DNA of 6,218 nucleotides, taken from positions 1 through 6,218 of the forward strand of contig JACCRH010000271.1 in NCBI GenBank assembly GCA_013813675.1. The letters are read 5' to 3'. Shown here one piece after another: positions 1 to 4,582 of the stretch. Numbering within the stretch: position 1 is the first letter of the stretch; every line of letters begins with the position of its first letter. A program made the translations under genes and the position numbers. A model generated the notes under the pieces. That model made no database searches. It had not been told where the DNA came from and saw nothing but the letters and a program-made list of their open reading frames with translations. The stretch comes from Gemmatimonadales bacterium (GTDB lineage Bacteria > Gemmatimonadota > Gemmatimonadetes > Gemmatimonadales > GWC2-71-9).

Positions 1-1
1 G

Positions 2-88
2 GGGGAGAACGTCGGGAAACCGCTGAAGAAGCCGCCCAAGGCCGGGTGGCTCCAGCCACCGAACAAGAAGGGCCGGGGCGGCAGGTAG
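2..88 (+). CDS. Possible 3' end of an unidentified gene (partial)
   Basis: The second plus-strand frame is open from the window edge to a TAG at 86-88. It reads as a short basic, proline- and lysine-rich tail (about 28 residues, ending NKKGRGGR). The product is not recognised. Support is limited to two things: the frame is open to the edge, and a terminator-like hairpin begins just before the stop and is followed by a T-run, which is where a gene end would be expected. Frame 1 is also open here, running to a TAA at 166-168, so the reading frame is not certain. It could equally be non-coding. Confidence 0.3.
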   Translation, partial: GENVGKPLKKPPKAGWLQPPNKKGRGGR

Positions 89-105
89 CTCCGGCCTTTC
101 GTTTT
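68..105 (+). terminator. Rho-independent terminator, plus strand
   Basis: A 9-bp stem (68-76 with 91-99, one G-T pair, core GGCCGG/CCGGCC) encloses a 14-nt loop. It is followed by CGTTTT at 100-105, giving a T-rich 3' side (TTTCGTTTT). The possible stop codon at 86-88 lies in the loop. The 5' arm region shares 14 identical bases, AAGAAGGGCCGGGG, with the second terminator (65-78 and 362-375). Confidence 0.55.
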
Positions 106-148
106 ACCCTCTGGCTTCCAAAGCCCCCAGCGCTTCCCGGCGGCGCGA

Positions 149-188
149 CAAATACCAACTCCTCCTAATAGTCAGGAGTAGGTACTTG
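149..188. promoter_or_regulatory. Long inverted repeat, candidate response-regulator operator (site A)
   Basis: The left arm CAAATACCAACTCCT (149-163) and right arm AGGAGTAGGTACTTG (174-188) are reverse complements over 15 bp with two mismatches, around a 10-nt spacer (CCTAATAGTC). The right arm contains the reverse complement of TACTCCT, which fits the NarL-family heptamer TACYYMT; the left arm has AACTCCT, one base off. The last bases overlap TTGACC (186-191), a position typical of an activator binding next to a -35 box. The first 24 bases recur at 926-949 with two differences. The repeat is directly visible; its role as an operator is inferred. Confidence 0.5.
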
Positions 189-257
189 ACCCACAGGAGC
201 TTGGATGCGCAGTAACGGAGTTGTAAACGGTGGCATAGATTGGAGGCGATGCGACGG

Positions 258-362
258 ATGAAGGTGCTTCTTGCTCACCGCGTGGTGCGTCCCGTAGAGC
301 TGCCGCTTGAGGCGAGAGAAGCCACCCCCGCCCGGGGGCTGGCCCCAAGCCAGAGCCGATGA
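258..362 (+). CDS. Possible 34-residue small protein
   Basis: An ATG at 258 opens a 34-codon frame ending in TGA at 360-362, one base before the 363-395 hairpin. GGAGG (242-246) lies 11 nt upstream of this ATG. An in-frame ATG at 249 is only 2 nt from GGAGG, too close to use it. The predicted product starts MKVLLAHRVVRPVELPLEAR, is basic at its ends, and shows no membrane segment or family that I recognise. In favour are the Shine-Dalgarno-like sequence and the stop abutting a terminator. Against are the short length and the many open frames expected in GC-rich DNA. It may be part of a non-coding RNA instead. Confidence 0.22.
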   Translation: MKVLLAHRVVRPVELPLEAREATPARGLAPSQSR

Positions 363-395
363 AGAAGGGCCGGGGGAAGTTGCCCCGGCCCTTCT
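363..395. terminator. Strong hairpin, probable bidirectional terminator
   Basis: The arms 363-375 (AGAAGGGCCGGGG) and 383-395 (CCCCGGCCCTTCT) form a perfect 13-bp inverted repeat with a 7-nt loop. On the minus strand it lies 24 bp after the TAA of the receiver gene and is followed by TCATC. On the plus strand it follows the possible small ORF and continues CGTATCCC. Neither side has a long T-run, so efficiency is uncertain. A role in ending the receiver transcript is the best fit. Confidence 0.6.
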
Positions 396-418
396 CGTAT
401 CCCTAGGTCCCGCCAGAG

Positions 419-814
419 TTATCCGCTAGCCGGGATCAACCTTCCCACCGGAACCAGCGACCGGACCGCCGTAAGGAGCTGTTCCGCGCTGAACGAGTCC
501 GCCAGGTCCATCACATCTCCTGGCATGCCGGGGATCGGGGCCTTCCCGATGTGGAGCACGGGCAGGCCGGCATGAGCTTGCCGGACCGCATGAACGAGGG
601 CCGGCGTATCCATGCCGGTCCCTTCGGTGTTGAGCACCAATAAGTCAATGTCCGGCATGTGCCGGCAGAGTTCTGCCGCCGCCTGCCCGTCGTAGGCTTG
701 GAACACGGCATACCCGCTCATTCGCAACAGGCCAGTCACCGACTGGAGTAAGGTGTTGTAGTCGCAGATTATGACACGCGCAGTCGGGGCCTGGGTGGCT
801 GGTGAGGACGACAC
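419..814 (-). CDS. Stand-alone degenerate receiver (CheY-like) domain protein
   Basis: This is a 131-residue protein made almost entirely of one receiver-like fold, with no output domain. The pattern is a beta strand RVIICDYN (about 13-20), helix, AYDGQAAAEL (about 40-49), a strand DLLVLNTE (about 57-64) and GMDTPALVHAVR (about 67-78). PVLHIGKA and SFSAEQLLTAVRSLV follow. Against a canonical receiver, the first acidic residue is Cys17 with Asp18 kept, the phospho-acceptor Asp is Asn62, the Ser/Thr switch is Gly90, and the conserved Lys is Asp106. Ordinary Asp phosphorylation is therefore unlikely, and it may act by protein-protein contact. I chose GTG 814 because AAGG lies 8 nt upstream. The frame stays open to a TTG at 856 that has no Shine-Dalgarno sequence. 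A terminator-like hairpin follows the stop. Family membership is fairly sure; partner and function are unknown. Confidence 0.72.
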   Translation of the reverse strand: MSSSPATQAPTARVIICDYNTLLQSVTGLLRMSGYAVFQAYDGQAAAELCRHMPDIDLLVLNTEGTGMDTPALVHAVRQAHAGLPVLHIGKAPIPGMPGDVMDLADSFSAEQLLTAVRSLVPVGRLIPASG

Positions 815-883
815 TTGTGAGACCTTAAATCCGGCGGAGACAGCCGGTCTTGGCAAGGCGGGCGGGCAACTCTACCCTCAAGT

Positions 884-908
884 TAGCAGTCAGCAGCCTG
901 AACTGCTA
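884..908. repeat. Inverted repeat in the leader of the receiver gene
   Basis: TAGCAGT (884-890) and ACTGCTA (902-908) are perfect 7-bp complements around 11 nt. The repeat lies between site B and the start of the minus-strand receiver gene. It would form a hairpin in the leader of a transcript starting near site B, or it could be a protein site. There is no T-run, so it is not an evident terminator. Confidence 0.35.
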
Positions 909-925
909 GACCCGGCCTTGTGCGC

Positions 926-956
926 CAAGTACCTACTCCTCCTAATAGTTCAAGTA
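926..956. promoter_or_regulatory. Second copy of the regulator-like motif (site B)
   Basis: Positions 926-949 match 149-172 over 24 bases with two differences, and 926-940 (CAAGTACCTACTCCT) is the exact reverse complement of the right arm of site A. TACTCCT at 934-940 fits the NarL-type heptamer TACYYMT. The inverted right arm of site A is absent here. Instead CAAGTA occurs twice, at 926-931 and 951-956, as a direct repeat one motif length apart. The site lies between the divergent receiver gene and the AsnC operon, with TTGACG 18 bases further along the plus strand, so it could control either side. Function is inferred. Confidence 0.5.
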
Positions 957-967
957 TTCAGCCTGTA

Positions 968-995
968 TTGACGAATCGTACGTCGCAACTAGATT
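968..995 (+). promoter_or_regulatory. Predicted sigma70-type promoter of the AsnC operon
   Basis: TTGACG (968-973) and TAGATT (990-995) are separated by 16 nt. They lie 28 nt upstream of the ATG at 1023, which would give a leader of roughly 20 nt containing AGGA at 1011-1014. The boxes are good but not perfect matches to consensus. Confidence 0.45.
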
Positions 996-998
996 GCG
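984..998. promoter_or_regulatory. Candidate Lrp/AsnC-type operator
   Basis: CGCAA-N5-TTGCG forms a 15-bp palindrome lying over the predicted -10 box, just upstream of an Lrp/AsnC-family gene. Fifteen base pairs is the usual length of an Lrp-type half-operator, and autoregulation is common in this family. A single short palindrome is weak evidence. Confidence 0.35.
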
Positions 999-1022
999 CT
1001 TACGAACCATAGGAAAGATCCC

Positions 1023-1499
1023 ATGGGTGGCTACACGCTCGACCACATATCCCGACGCATCATTCAAGCCCTCTCCGCCGACGGCCGGGCCAGCTATCAG
1101 GCCATCGCCGACGAGATCGGACTCTCGCGACCCGCCGTCATGGAGCGGGTGAAACGGCTGGAAGAAGCCGGGTTTATCCACGGCTACCACGCCCGGCTCG
1201 ACCGGGCCAAGTCCGGCTTCCCGATCACCGCGTTCGTCGCCGTGCGATACCCGGTCACGGAGCATGCGGGCGACGAGCGCCAGATCCGGGCCCTCGCCGC
1301 CAATCCTCACGTGCTCGAGTGCCACCACGTCGCGGGTGACGACTGCTACGTGCTCAAGGTCGCCGCCCCCTCGATCGAGAGTCTCGAGGGCGTACTCCGC
1401 GAGATCAAACAGCCCGGCCAGCAGGTCAGCACCCGCACCACCATCGTGCTCTCCACGCTGTTCGAGAAGCCGGGCATCGTCCCGGTCGAGGCGGACTGA
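1023..1499 (+). CDS. Lrp/AsnC-family transcriptional regulator
   Basis: This 158-residue protein is the normal length for the family. The N-terminal AsnC-type helix-turn-helix spans about residues 5-66, with the hallmark order LDHISRRIIQALSADGRASY, IADEIGLSRPAVMERVKRLEEAGFI and HGYHARLD. The RAM effector-binding and oligomerisation domain covers about 68-148 (ITAFVAVRY; then LECHHVAGDDCYVLKV; then STRTTIVLSTLFEKPG). Such proteins form dimers and octamers that bind amino acids or related ligands and regulate transport or catabolism genes. The ATG is supported by AGGA 8 nt upstream. Its TGA overlaps the ATG of the exporter gene (TGATG), so the two are translationally coupled and the exporter is its most likely target. 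The ligand cannot be read from sequence. Confidence 0.92.
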   Translation: MGGYTLDHISRRIIQALSADGRASYQAIADEIGLSRPAVMERVKRLEEAGFIHGYHARLDRAKSGFPITAFVAVRYPVTEHAGDERQIRALAANPHVLECHHVAGDDCYVLKVAAPSIESLEGVLREIKQPGQQVSTRTTIVLSTLFEKPGIVPVEAD

Positions 1500-2452
1500 T
1501 GGCGGGACTGCGCGGCAGGGCGCTGATCGCCTACATCCTGGTCTGCACCGTCTGGGGCTCCACCTACCTCGCCATCCGGGTCGGGGTGATGCACCTGCCT
1601 CCGCTGCTCTTCGCCGGAATCCGCTTCGTCATCGCGGGCCTGCTCCTGGCCGGGATCATGCTTGCCGCCGGCGACCGGCTGCCGCGGACTTCGCGCGATT
1701 GGAAGGTGCTCGCCATCACCGGCCTCTTCCTGCTCCTCGGGGGCAACGCCGTCGTCGTCTGGGCCGAGCAGCACGTGGAGTCGGGCGCGGCGAGCGTCTT
1801 CGTCGCGGCGGTGCCACTCTGGGCAGCCTTCTTCGACGCATTGTGGCCCGGCGGCACCACGGTGTTCAGTTGGCGGGTCGGCGTCGGGCTGGCGCTCGGA
1901 TTCCTGGGGAGTGCGCTCCTCGCGGGAGTGACGCCCGGGGAGCTGATGAACGCGGACCTGGCCGGCCCGGTCGCGCTCACGCTGGCGAGTGCCTCGTGGG
2001 CGCTGGGCACGGTGTACTCCAAGCGGAACCCGACCGACACGTCACCTTATGTCGCGTCGGCGGTGCAGATGCTCGCAGGCGGCGCGGTGATCACGCTGCT
2101 CGGGCTCCTCCTCGGCGAGGCAGATCAGTGGCGGTGGTCGCGCTCGGGAATCGGCGCGCTGGCGTACCTCGTCGTCTTCGGCTCGATCGTCGGCTTCACC
2201 GCGTATGCCTACGCACTGCGCCACGCCTCCGCCACGGTGGTGGGCACCTACGCCTACGTGAACCCGGTCGTCGCGGTTCTGCTCGGCTGGCTGATCCTGC
2301 ACGAAACCGTCACCCCGCGGACCATCGCCGCGATGGCACTGATCCTGGGGGCGGTGCTCATGATCCAGCTCAGCCCCGGCGCCCACGGGAAGAGCAGCCC
2401 GGTGCCGGAAGGGCCGCGTGGTGTGCCCCGGCGGCGGGAGTCGGGCGCGTGA
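1499..2452 (+). CDS. EamA/DMT-superfamily exporter (YedA-like)
   Basis: This 317-residue inner-membrane protein has two EamA repeats (about 9-142 and 155-291) and about ten hydrophobic segments, the standard drug/metabolite transporter layout. Family signatures are VWGSTYLAIRVGV (18-30) in helix 1, the AEQHVESGAASVFVAAVPLW stretch (89-108), and YAYVNPVVAVLLGWLILHET (251-270) near the end of the second repeat. The last 25 or so residues form a charged cytoplasmic tail. Members of this group export amino acids, their analogues or other small metabolites by proton antiport. Pairing with an AsnC-type regulator suggests amino-acid efflux, but the substrate is inferred. The ATG overlaps the upstream stop, and the end overlaps the next start (GTGA). 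Confidence 0.9.
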   Translation: MAGLRGRALIAYILVCTVWGSTYLAIRVGVMHLPPLLFAGIRFVIAGLLLAGIMLAAGDRLPRTSRDWKVLAITGLFLLLGGNAVVVWAEQHVESGAASVFVAAVPLWAAFFDALWPGGTTVFSWRVGVGLALGFLGSALLAGVTPGELMNADLAGPVALTLASASWALGTVYSKRNPTDTSPYVASAVQMLAGGAVITLLGLLLGEADQWRWSRSGIGALAYLVVFGSIVGFTAYAYALRHASATVVGTYAYVNPVVAVLLGWLILHETVTPRTIAAMALILGAVLMIQLSPGAHGKSSPVPEGPRGVPRRRESGA

Positions 2453-2877
2453 CGTCGGACGAGGTCGTGCGGCTGATCGCGCGCTTCGAGGCGGGCACAC
2501 TGCCGAAGCCGGAGTGGAGCCATCGGGCCCACCTCGCCGTGGCGCTCTGGTACGCCTCACGGATGCCGTTCGAGCAGGCGCTGGCCGTCGTCCGTGCGGG
2601 CATCCAGAAGATCAACGCGGCGCACGGCGTCGTCACCACACCGGCCGGCGGGTACCACGAGACGATCACACGCTTTTACGTGCGGTTGGCCTGCGGCTAC
2701 GTGGCGGAGGAGGAGGGAACGGGGGGAGCCGACTGGGGGGCCCGGCTGGACCGCCTGCTGGCCCGCTACGGCGACCGGGACTTGCCGCTGAAGCACTACA
2801 CCAAGGACCTGCTGATGTCGGCCGAAGCGAGATTCGGCTGGGTGGAGCCGGACCTGCGCCCACTCGCCATCGCCTGA
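2449..2877 (+). CDS. Conserved protein of unknown function with WxHxxH and YHET motifs
   Basis: The 142-residue soluble protein starts at a GTG that shares four bases (GTGA) with the exporter stop, so it is probably translated by coupling. It has no signal peptide or membrane segment and looks mostly helical. Notable residues are the near-N-terminal GTLPKPEWSHRAHL stretch (16-29, with W23, H25, H28) and INAAHG (55-60). GGYHETITRFYV follows (67-78, with H70 and E71), and a C-terminal KHYTKDLL. I recall similar small proteins as widespread uncharacterised sequences, but I cannot name the family. The clustered His and Glu residues could bind a metal or act in catalysis, which is conjecture. Its place in the operon hints at a role linked to the exported compound. 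It ends 10 bp from the convergent atpH stop. Confidence 0.8.
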   Translation: MTSDEVVRLIARFEAGTLPKPEWSHRAHLAVALWYASRMPFEQALAVVRAGIQKINAAHGVVTTPAGGYHETITRFYVRLACGYVAEEEGTGGADWGARLDRLLARYGDRDLPLKHYTKDLLMSAEARFGWVEPDLRPLAIA

Positions 2878-2887
2878 GGTTCGGCGG

Positions 2888-3424
2888 TCAGCCGGAGAGC
2901 AGGTGTCGGCGAAGCTTGGTCATCCGCCGGCGCACCGACCCGTCGTGGATCCGCTCGCCCACCCGGACCACCGTGCCGCCGAGAATCTCGGGATCCACAT
3001 GAAAGGCGGCCACCACTTCCTTGTTGAGCTGGCGGCTGAGGGCGGACTGGATGGCGCGCTGAAGCGATTCGTCGGCCGGGCGGGCCAGGGTCACCCCCGC
3101 GCGCACCCGGTTGTGCTTGAGGTCGAGCAGCGTCTGGTACTCGGCGGCGACTTGAGGCAGAAGTCGCTGGCGCCCCCGTTTGACCAGCGCCTGGAGGAAC
3201 CGCACGAACTCGCGCGGCGTGCCGTCGAGTGCCGCGCTCAGCAGCCGCGCCTTTGCCGCCTTGGGGACCCGGGGCGACATCAGCACCGCCTGCACCTCCG
3301 GCGTGGTCTCCACCGCCCCCGACACGGCGGCGATCAGCTCCGCGTAGCGCTCGGCGTCCCCACTCCCCTGCCCCAGGTCGAAGAGCGTCTCGGCGTAGTT
3401 GCGGGCGATGGTGGAGGACCTCAC
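2888..3424 (-). CDS. atpH: F1F0 ATP synthase delta subunit
   Basis: This 178-residue subunit sits on top of F1 and links the alpha3beta3 head to the b-subunit peripheral stalk. The N-terminal six-helix domain is visible (IARNYAETLF at 6-15, SPRVPKAAKARLL at 50-62, EFVRFLQALVKRGR at 72-85). The C-terminal signature DPEILGGTVVRVGERIHDGS lies at 144-163 and is followed by the basic helix RRRMTKLRRHL. Length is normal for the family. The GTG start overlaps the atpF stop (GTGA), so translation is coupled. In most bacteria atpA follows directly; here a convergent unrelated gene ends 10 bp further on, so the F1 core genes are elsewhere. No terminator is evident after the stop. Confidence 0.95.
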   Translation of the reverse strand: MRSSTIARNYAETLFDLGQGSGDAERYAELIAAVSGAVETTPEVQAVLMSPRVPKAAKARLLSAALDGTPREFVRFLQALVKRGRQRLLPQVAAEYQTLLDLKHNRVRAGVTLARPADESLQRAIQSALSRQLNKEVVAAFHVDPEILGGTVVRVGERIHDGSVRRRMTKLRRHLLSG

Positions 3425-3975
3425 GGCCGCTCATCCAGCGTGACGAGGAAGTCCTGCACCAGCTTGCGGTCGGTCTCGCCGTCGAGACGCTTCTCGATCA
3501 GCTTGGACGCGGCGGCGAGGGAGACGTCGACCGCATCGCGCCGCAGCTCCGCGACCGCGCGGTCCCGCTCGGCGGCGATCTCCCGCCGGGCCCGCGCCAG
3601 CAGCTCCTCCTGCTCCGCCTTGGTCTTCTCGATCGCGTGGGCCCGATCTTTGTCCGCCACGCTCCGCGCCTCCACGATGATCGCGTGCGCCTGAGTCTTG
3701 GCCTCCGCGATGAGCTTCTGGTGCTCCGCCAGTATGGCGGCCGCCTGCTCCCGGTCGTGCGCGGCCTCGGCGAGCTGTCGCTCCAGCGCCTGCTCTCGCG
3801 CCTCCACCGCCCCCAGAATCGCCGGCCAGGCGAACCGCTTCAGAATCGCCAGCAGCAGCAGAAAGACGACAATGGTCCAGAGCATCAGACCACCCTCGAC
3901 CGTGAGCGGGCCCGACGCGTGCTCCTGGGCGGCAGGCGCGTGGTCCTGGACGGCGAGGAATACGAGCTTCAGCAT
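3421..3975 (-). CDS. atpF: F1F0 ATP synthase subunit b
   Basis: This 184-residue peripheral-stalk subunit has one membrane helix (about 30-48, LMLWTIVVFLLLLAILKRFA) followed by WPAILGAVEAREQALERQL. A long Ala/Glu/Arg/Lys-rich coiled coil (about 57-160) then runs into a C-terminal delta-binding segment, ASKLIEKRLDGETDRKLVQD. A periplasmic lead of about 25 residues (containing DHAPAAQEHASG) precedes the helix and is longer than in E. coli. I chose ATG 3975 because GGGAG lies 5 nt upstream; the frame extends to a TTG at 3987 inside that Shine-Dalgarno region. Only one b gene is seen, so a b2 homodimer is likely. Its stop overlaps the atpH start. Confidence 0.94.
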   Translation of the reverse strand: MLKLVFLAVQDHAPAAQEHASGPLTVEGGLMLWTIVVFLLLLAILKRFAWPAILGAVEAREQALERQLAEAAHDREQAAAILAEHQKLIAEAKTQAHAIIVEARSVADKDRAHAIEKTKAEQEELLARARREIAAERDRAVAELRRDAVDVSLAAASKLIEKRLDGETDRKLVQDFLVTLDERP

Positions 3976-3996
3976 CGGATCTCCCAAAGCGAGAAT

Positions 3997-4022
3997 CGGT
4001 TATCAGCCGAAGGTGCTAACCG
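3997..4022 (-). repeat. Small hairpin upstream of atpF
   Basis: CGGTTA (3997-4002) and TAACCG (4017-4022) are perfect 6-bp complements around a 14-nt loop. The hairpin directly abuts the larger one at 4023-4053, giving two stacked stem-loops in the atpE-atpF spacer just before the atpF Shine-Dalgarno sequence (3981-3985). Confidence 0.4.
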
Positions 4023-4053
4023 CGTGAAAGGTGAAAAGGGTTCACCTTTCACG
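4023..4053 (-). promoter_or_regulatory. Perfect 13-bp hairpin in the atpE-atpF spacer
   Basis: CGTGAAAGGTGAA (4023-4035) and TTCACCTTTCACG (4041-4053) are exact complements with a 5-nt loop. The stem is AT-balanced in an otherwise GC-rich region and lies 35 bp after the atpE stop. On the minus strand it continues CGGTTAGC, without a T-run, so it is not a classical terminator. A 3' mRNA stabiliser or processing site that raises the level of the atpE segment is the likely role. An intergenic repeat element is the alternative. Confidence 0.5.
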
Positions 4054-4088
4054 TTGTTCCGCACCGACGATGGTTGATCACCGACAAC

Positions 4089-4367
4089 TCAAAACGTGAT
4101 CTTGCCCTGGATCAGGAACGCGATGACCGCGACGAACAGCGCCACGCCCTCGATGAGCGCCGCGGCGATGATCATGGCGGTCTGGATGCGCGCCGTGTTC
4201 TCCGGCTGGCGTGCCATTCCCTCGGTGGCCGAGCCGCCGATGCGGCCGATACCGATGCCGGCGCCGAGTACCGCGAGACCGGCGGCAAGACCGGCGCCGA
4301 TGAGACCGAGTCCCTTGTCCGAGCCGGCCGCCGCGGCGGCCTGCAGCAGGACGAGCATGTACAGCAT
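4089..4367 (-). CDS. atpE: F1F0 ATP synthase subunit c (proteolipid)
   Basis: This 92-residue, two-helix subunit forms the rotating c-ring. Helix 1 (about 20-41) carries the glycine motif GAGIGIG (35-41), the cytoplasmic loop is ARQPE (52-56), and helix 2 (about 61-87) has the ion-binding carboxylate Glu73 in AALIEGVALF. The residue after the Glu is Gly and the usual sodium-ligand pattern (Glu-Ser/Thr, later Tyr) is absent, which points to protons. An extra hydrophobic Ala-rich N-terminus (MLYMLVLLQAAAAA) precedes helix 1. ATG 4367 is chosen for its strong GAGGAG 6 nt upstream. The frame is open to 4451, but those residues are Arg/Pro-rich and not c-like. Spacers of 213 bp before and 113 bp after, both with hairpins, set it apart from its closely packed neighbours. 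Confidence 0.96.
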   Translation of the reverse strand: MLYMLVLLQAAAAAGSDKGLGLIGAGLAAGLAVLGAGIGIGRIGGSATEGMARQPENTARIQTAMIIAAALIEGVALFVAVIAFLIQGKITF

Positions 4368-4498
4368 GTCGTACTCCTCGAATGAGCGGGAGAACCGGGG
4401 CCGATCGCACCCGCCGCGCTCGAGCCACCTCTCCCAAGGCGGCTCCGCCACGGTGACCCGCCATCGCCCCCGGCGCTGGGCCGGCAGCAGCGGGCGTC

Positions 4499-4516
4499 GT
4501 CCGCCGGACGGCGGAC
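4499..4516 (-). repeat. Short perfect hairpin in the atpB-atpE spacer
   Basis: GTCCGCC (4499-4505) and GGCGGAC (4510-4516) form a perfect 7-bp stem with a 4-nt loop. No T-run follows on either strand. It is a second structured element in the 213-bp leader region of atpE. Confidence 0.4.
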
Positions 4517-4557
4517 TACTCGACCGACGCCGCGCGGGCGCGCGCGGGCCGGGTGTC

Positions 4558-4582
4558 AGCGAGGCGGCTTGCGCCGCTCGCT
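4558..4582 (-). promoter_or_regulatory. Hairpin overlapping the atpB stop
   Basis: Positions 4558-4568 and 4573-4582 pair over 10 bp with one bulged G. In the minus-strand RNA the stem AGCGAGCGGC is closed by a GCAA tetraloop, a stable GNRA type. It begins inside the atpB stop codon and is followed by GACACCCGG, not a T-run. A pause, partial attenuator or processing/stability element between atpB and atpE is more likely than full termination. Confidence 0.45.

Larger units (their letters stand above)
106..418. other. Intergenic stretch with repeat, short ORF and hairpins; possible small transcript
   Basis: No long coding region is supported here. Reading left to right, it holds an extended inverted repeat at 149-188, then TTGACC at 186-191, which could be a -35 box. 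AGGAG at 195-199 precedes an 18-codon ATG ORF (205-261), and GGAGG at 242-246 precedes a 34-codon ATG ORF (258-362). A GC-rich patch at about 325-357 contains the small stem CTGGC/GCCAG. The strong hairpin at 363-395 closes the stretch. Being bounded by a terminator on each side, it could be one short transcription unit: an sRNA or a small-protein mRNA. I see no good -10 hexamer at the right distance from TTGACC, so the promoter is unproven. Confidence 0.35.

Noticed and set aside
205..261. 18-codon ORF with AGGAG 5 nt upstream of its ATG
   Set aside because: It is too short and has no recognisable content; kept only as part of the description of the 106-418 stretch.
815..856. TTG start for the receiver gene
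   Set aside because: There is no Shine-Dalgarno sequence near it; GTG 814 has AAGG at 8 nt and still includes the whole receiver fold.
942..1328. 128-codon minus-strand open frame
   Set aside because: It is antisense to the well-supported AsnC-family gene and has no recognisable features.
1264..2448. First two thirds of a 537-codon plus-strand open frame
   Set aside because: This part is Arg/Ala/Pro-rich and out of frame with the regulator and exporter. Only its last 142 codons, from GTG 2449, form a real gene.
2878..2887. Bidirectional terminator between the two convergent operons
   Set aside because: The gap is only 10 bp and the best nearby stem is 4 bp (CGGC/GCCG) without a T-run, so no terminator is supported.
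2903..4077. Two plus-strand open frames of 263 and 282 codons (2903-3694 and 3229-4077)
   Set aside because: Both are antisense to atpH and atpF and have shadow-like composition with no recognisable domain.
4368..4451. Upstream extension of atpE by 28 codons
   Set aside because: The frame is open, but the extension is Arg/Pro/Glu-rich and unlike c subunits, and the ATG at 4367 has a strong GAGGAG 6 nt away.
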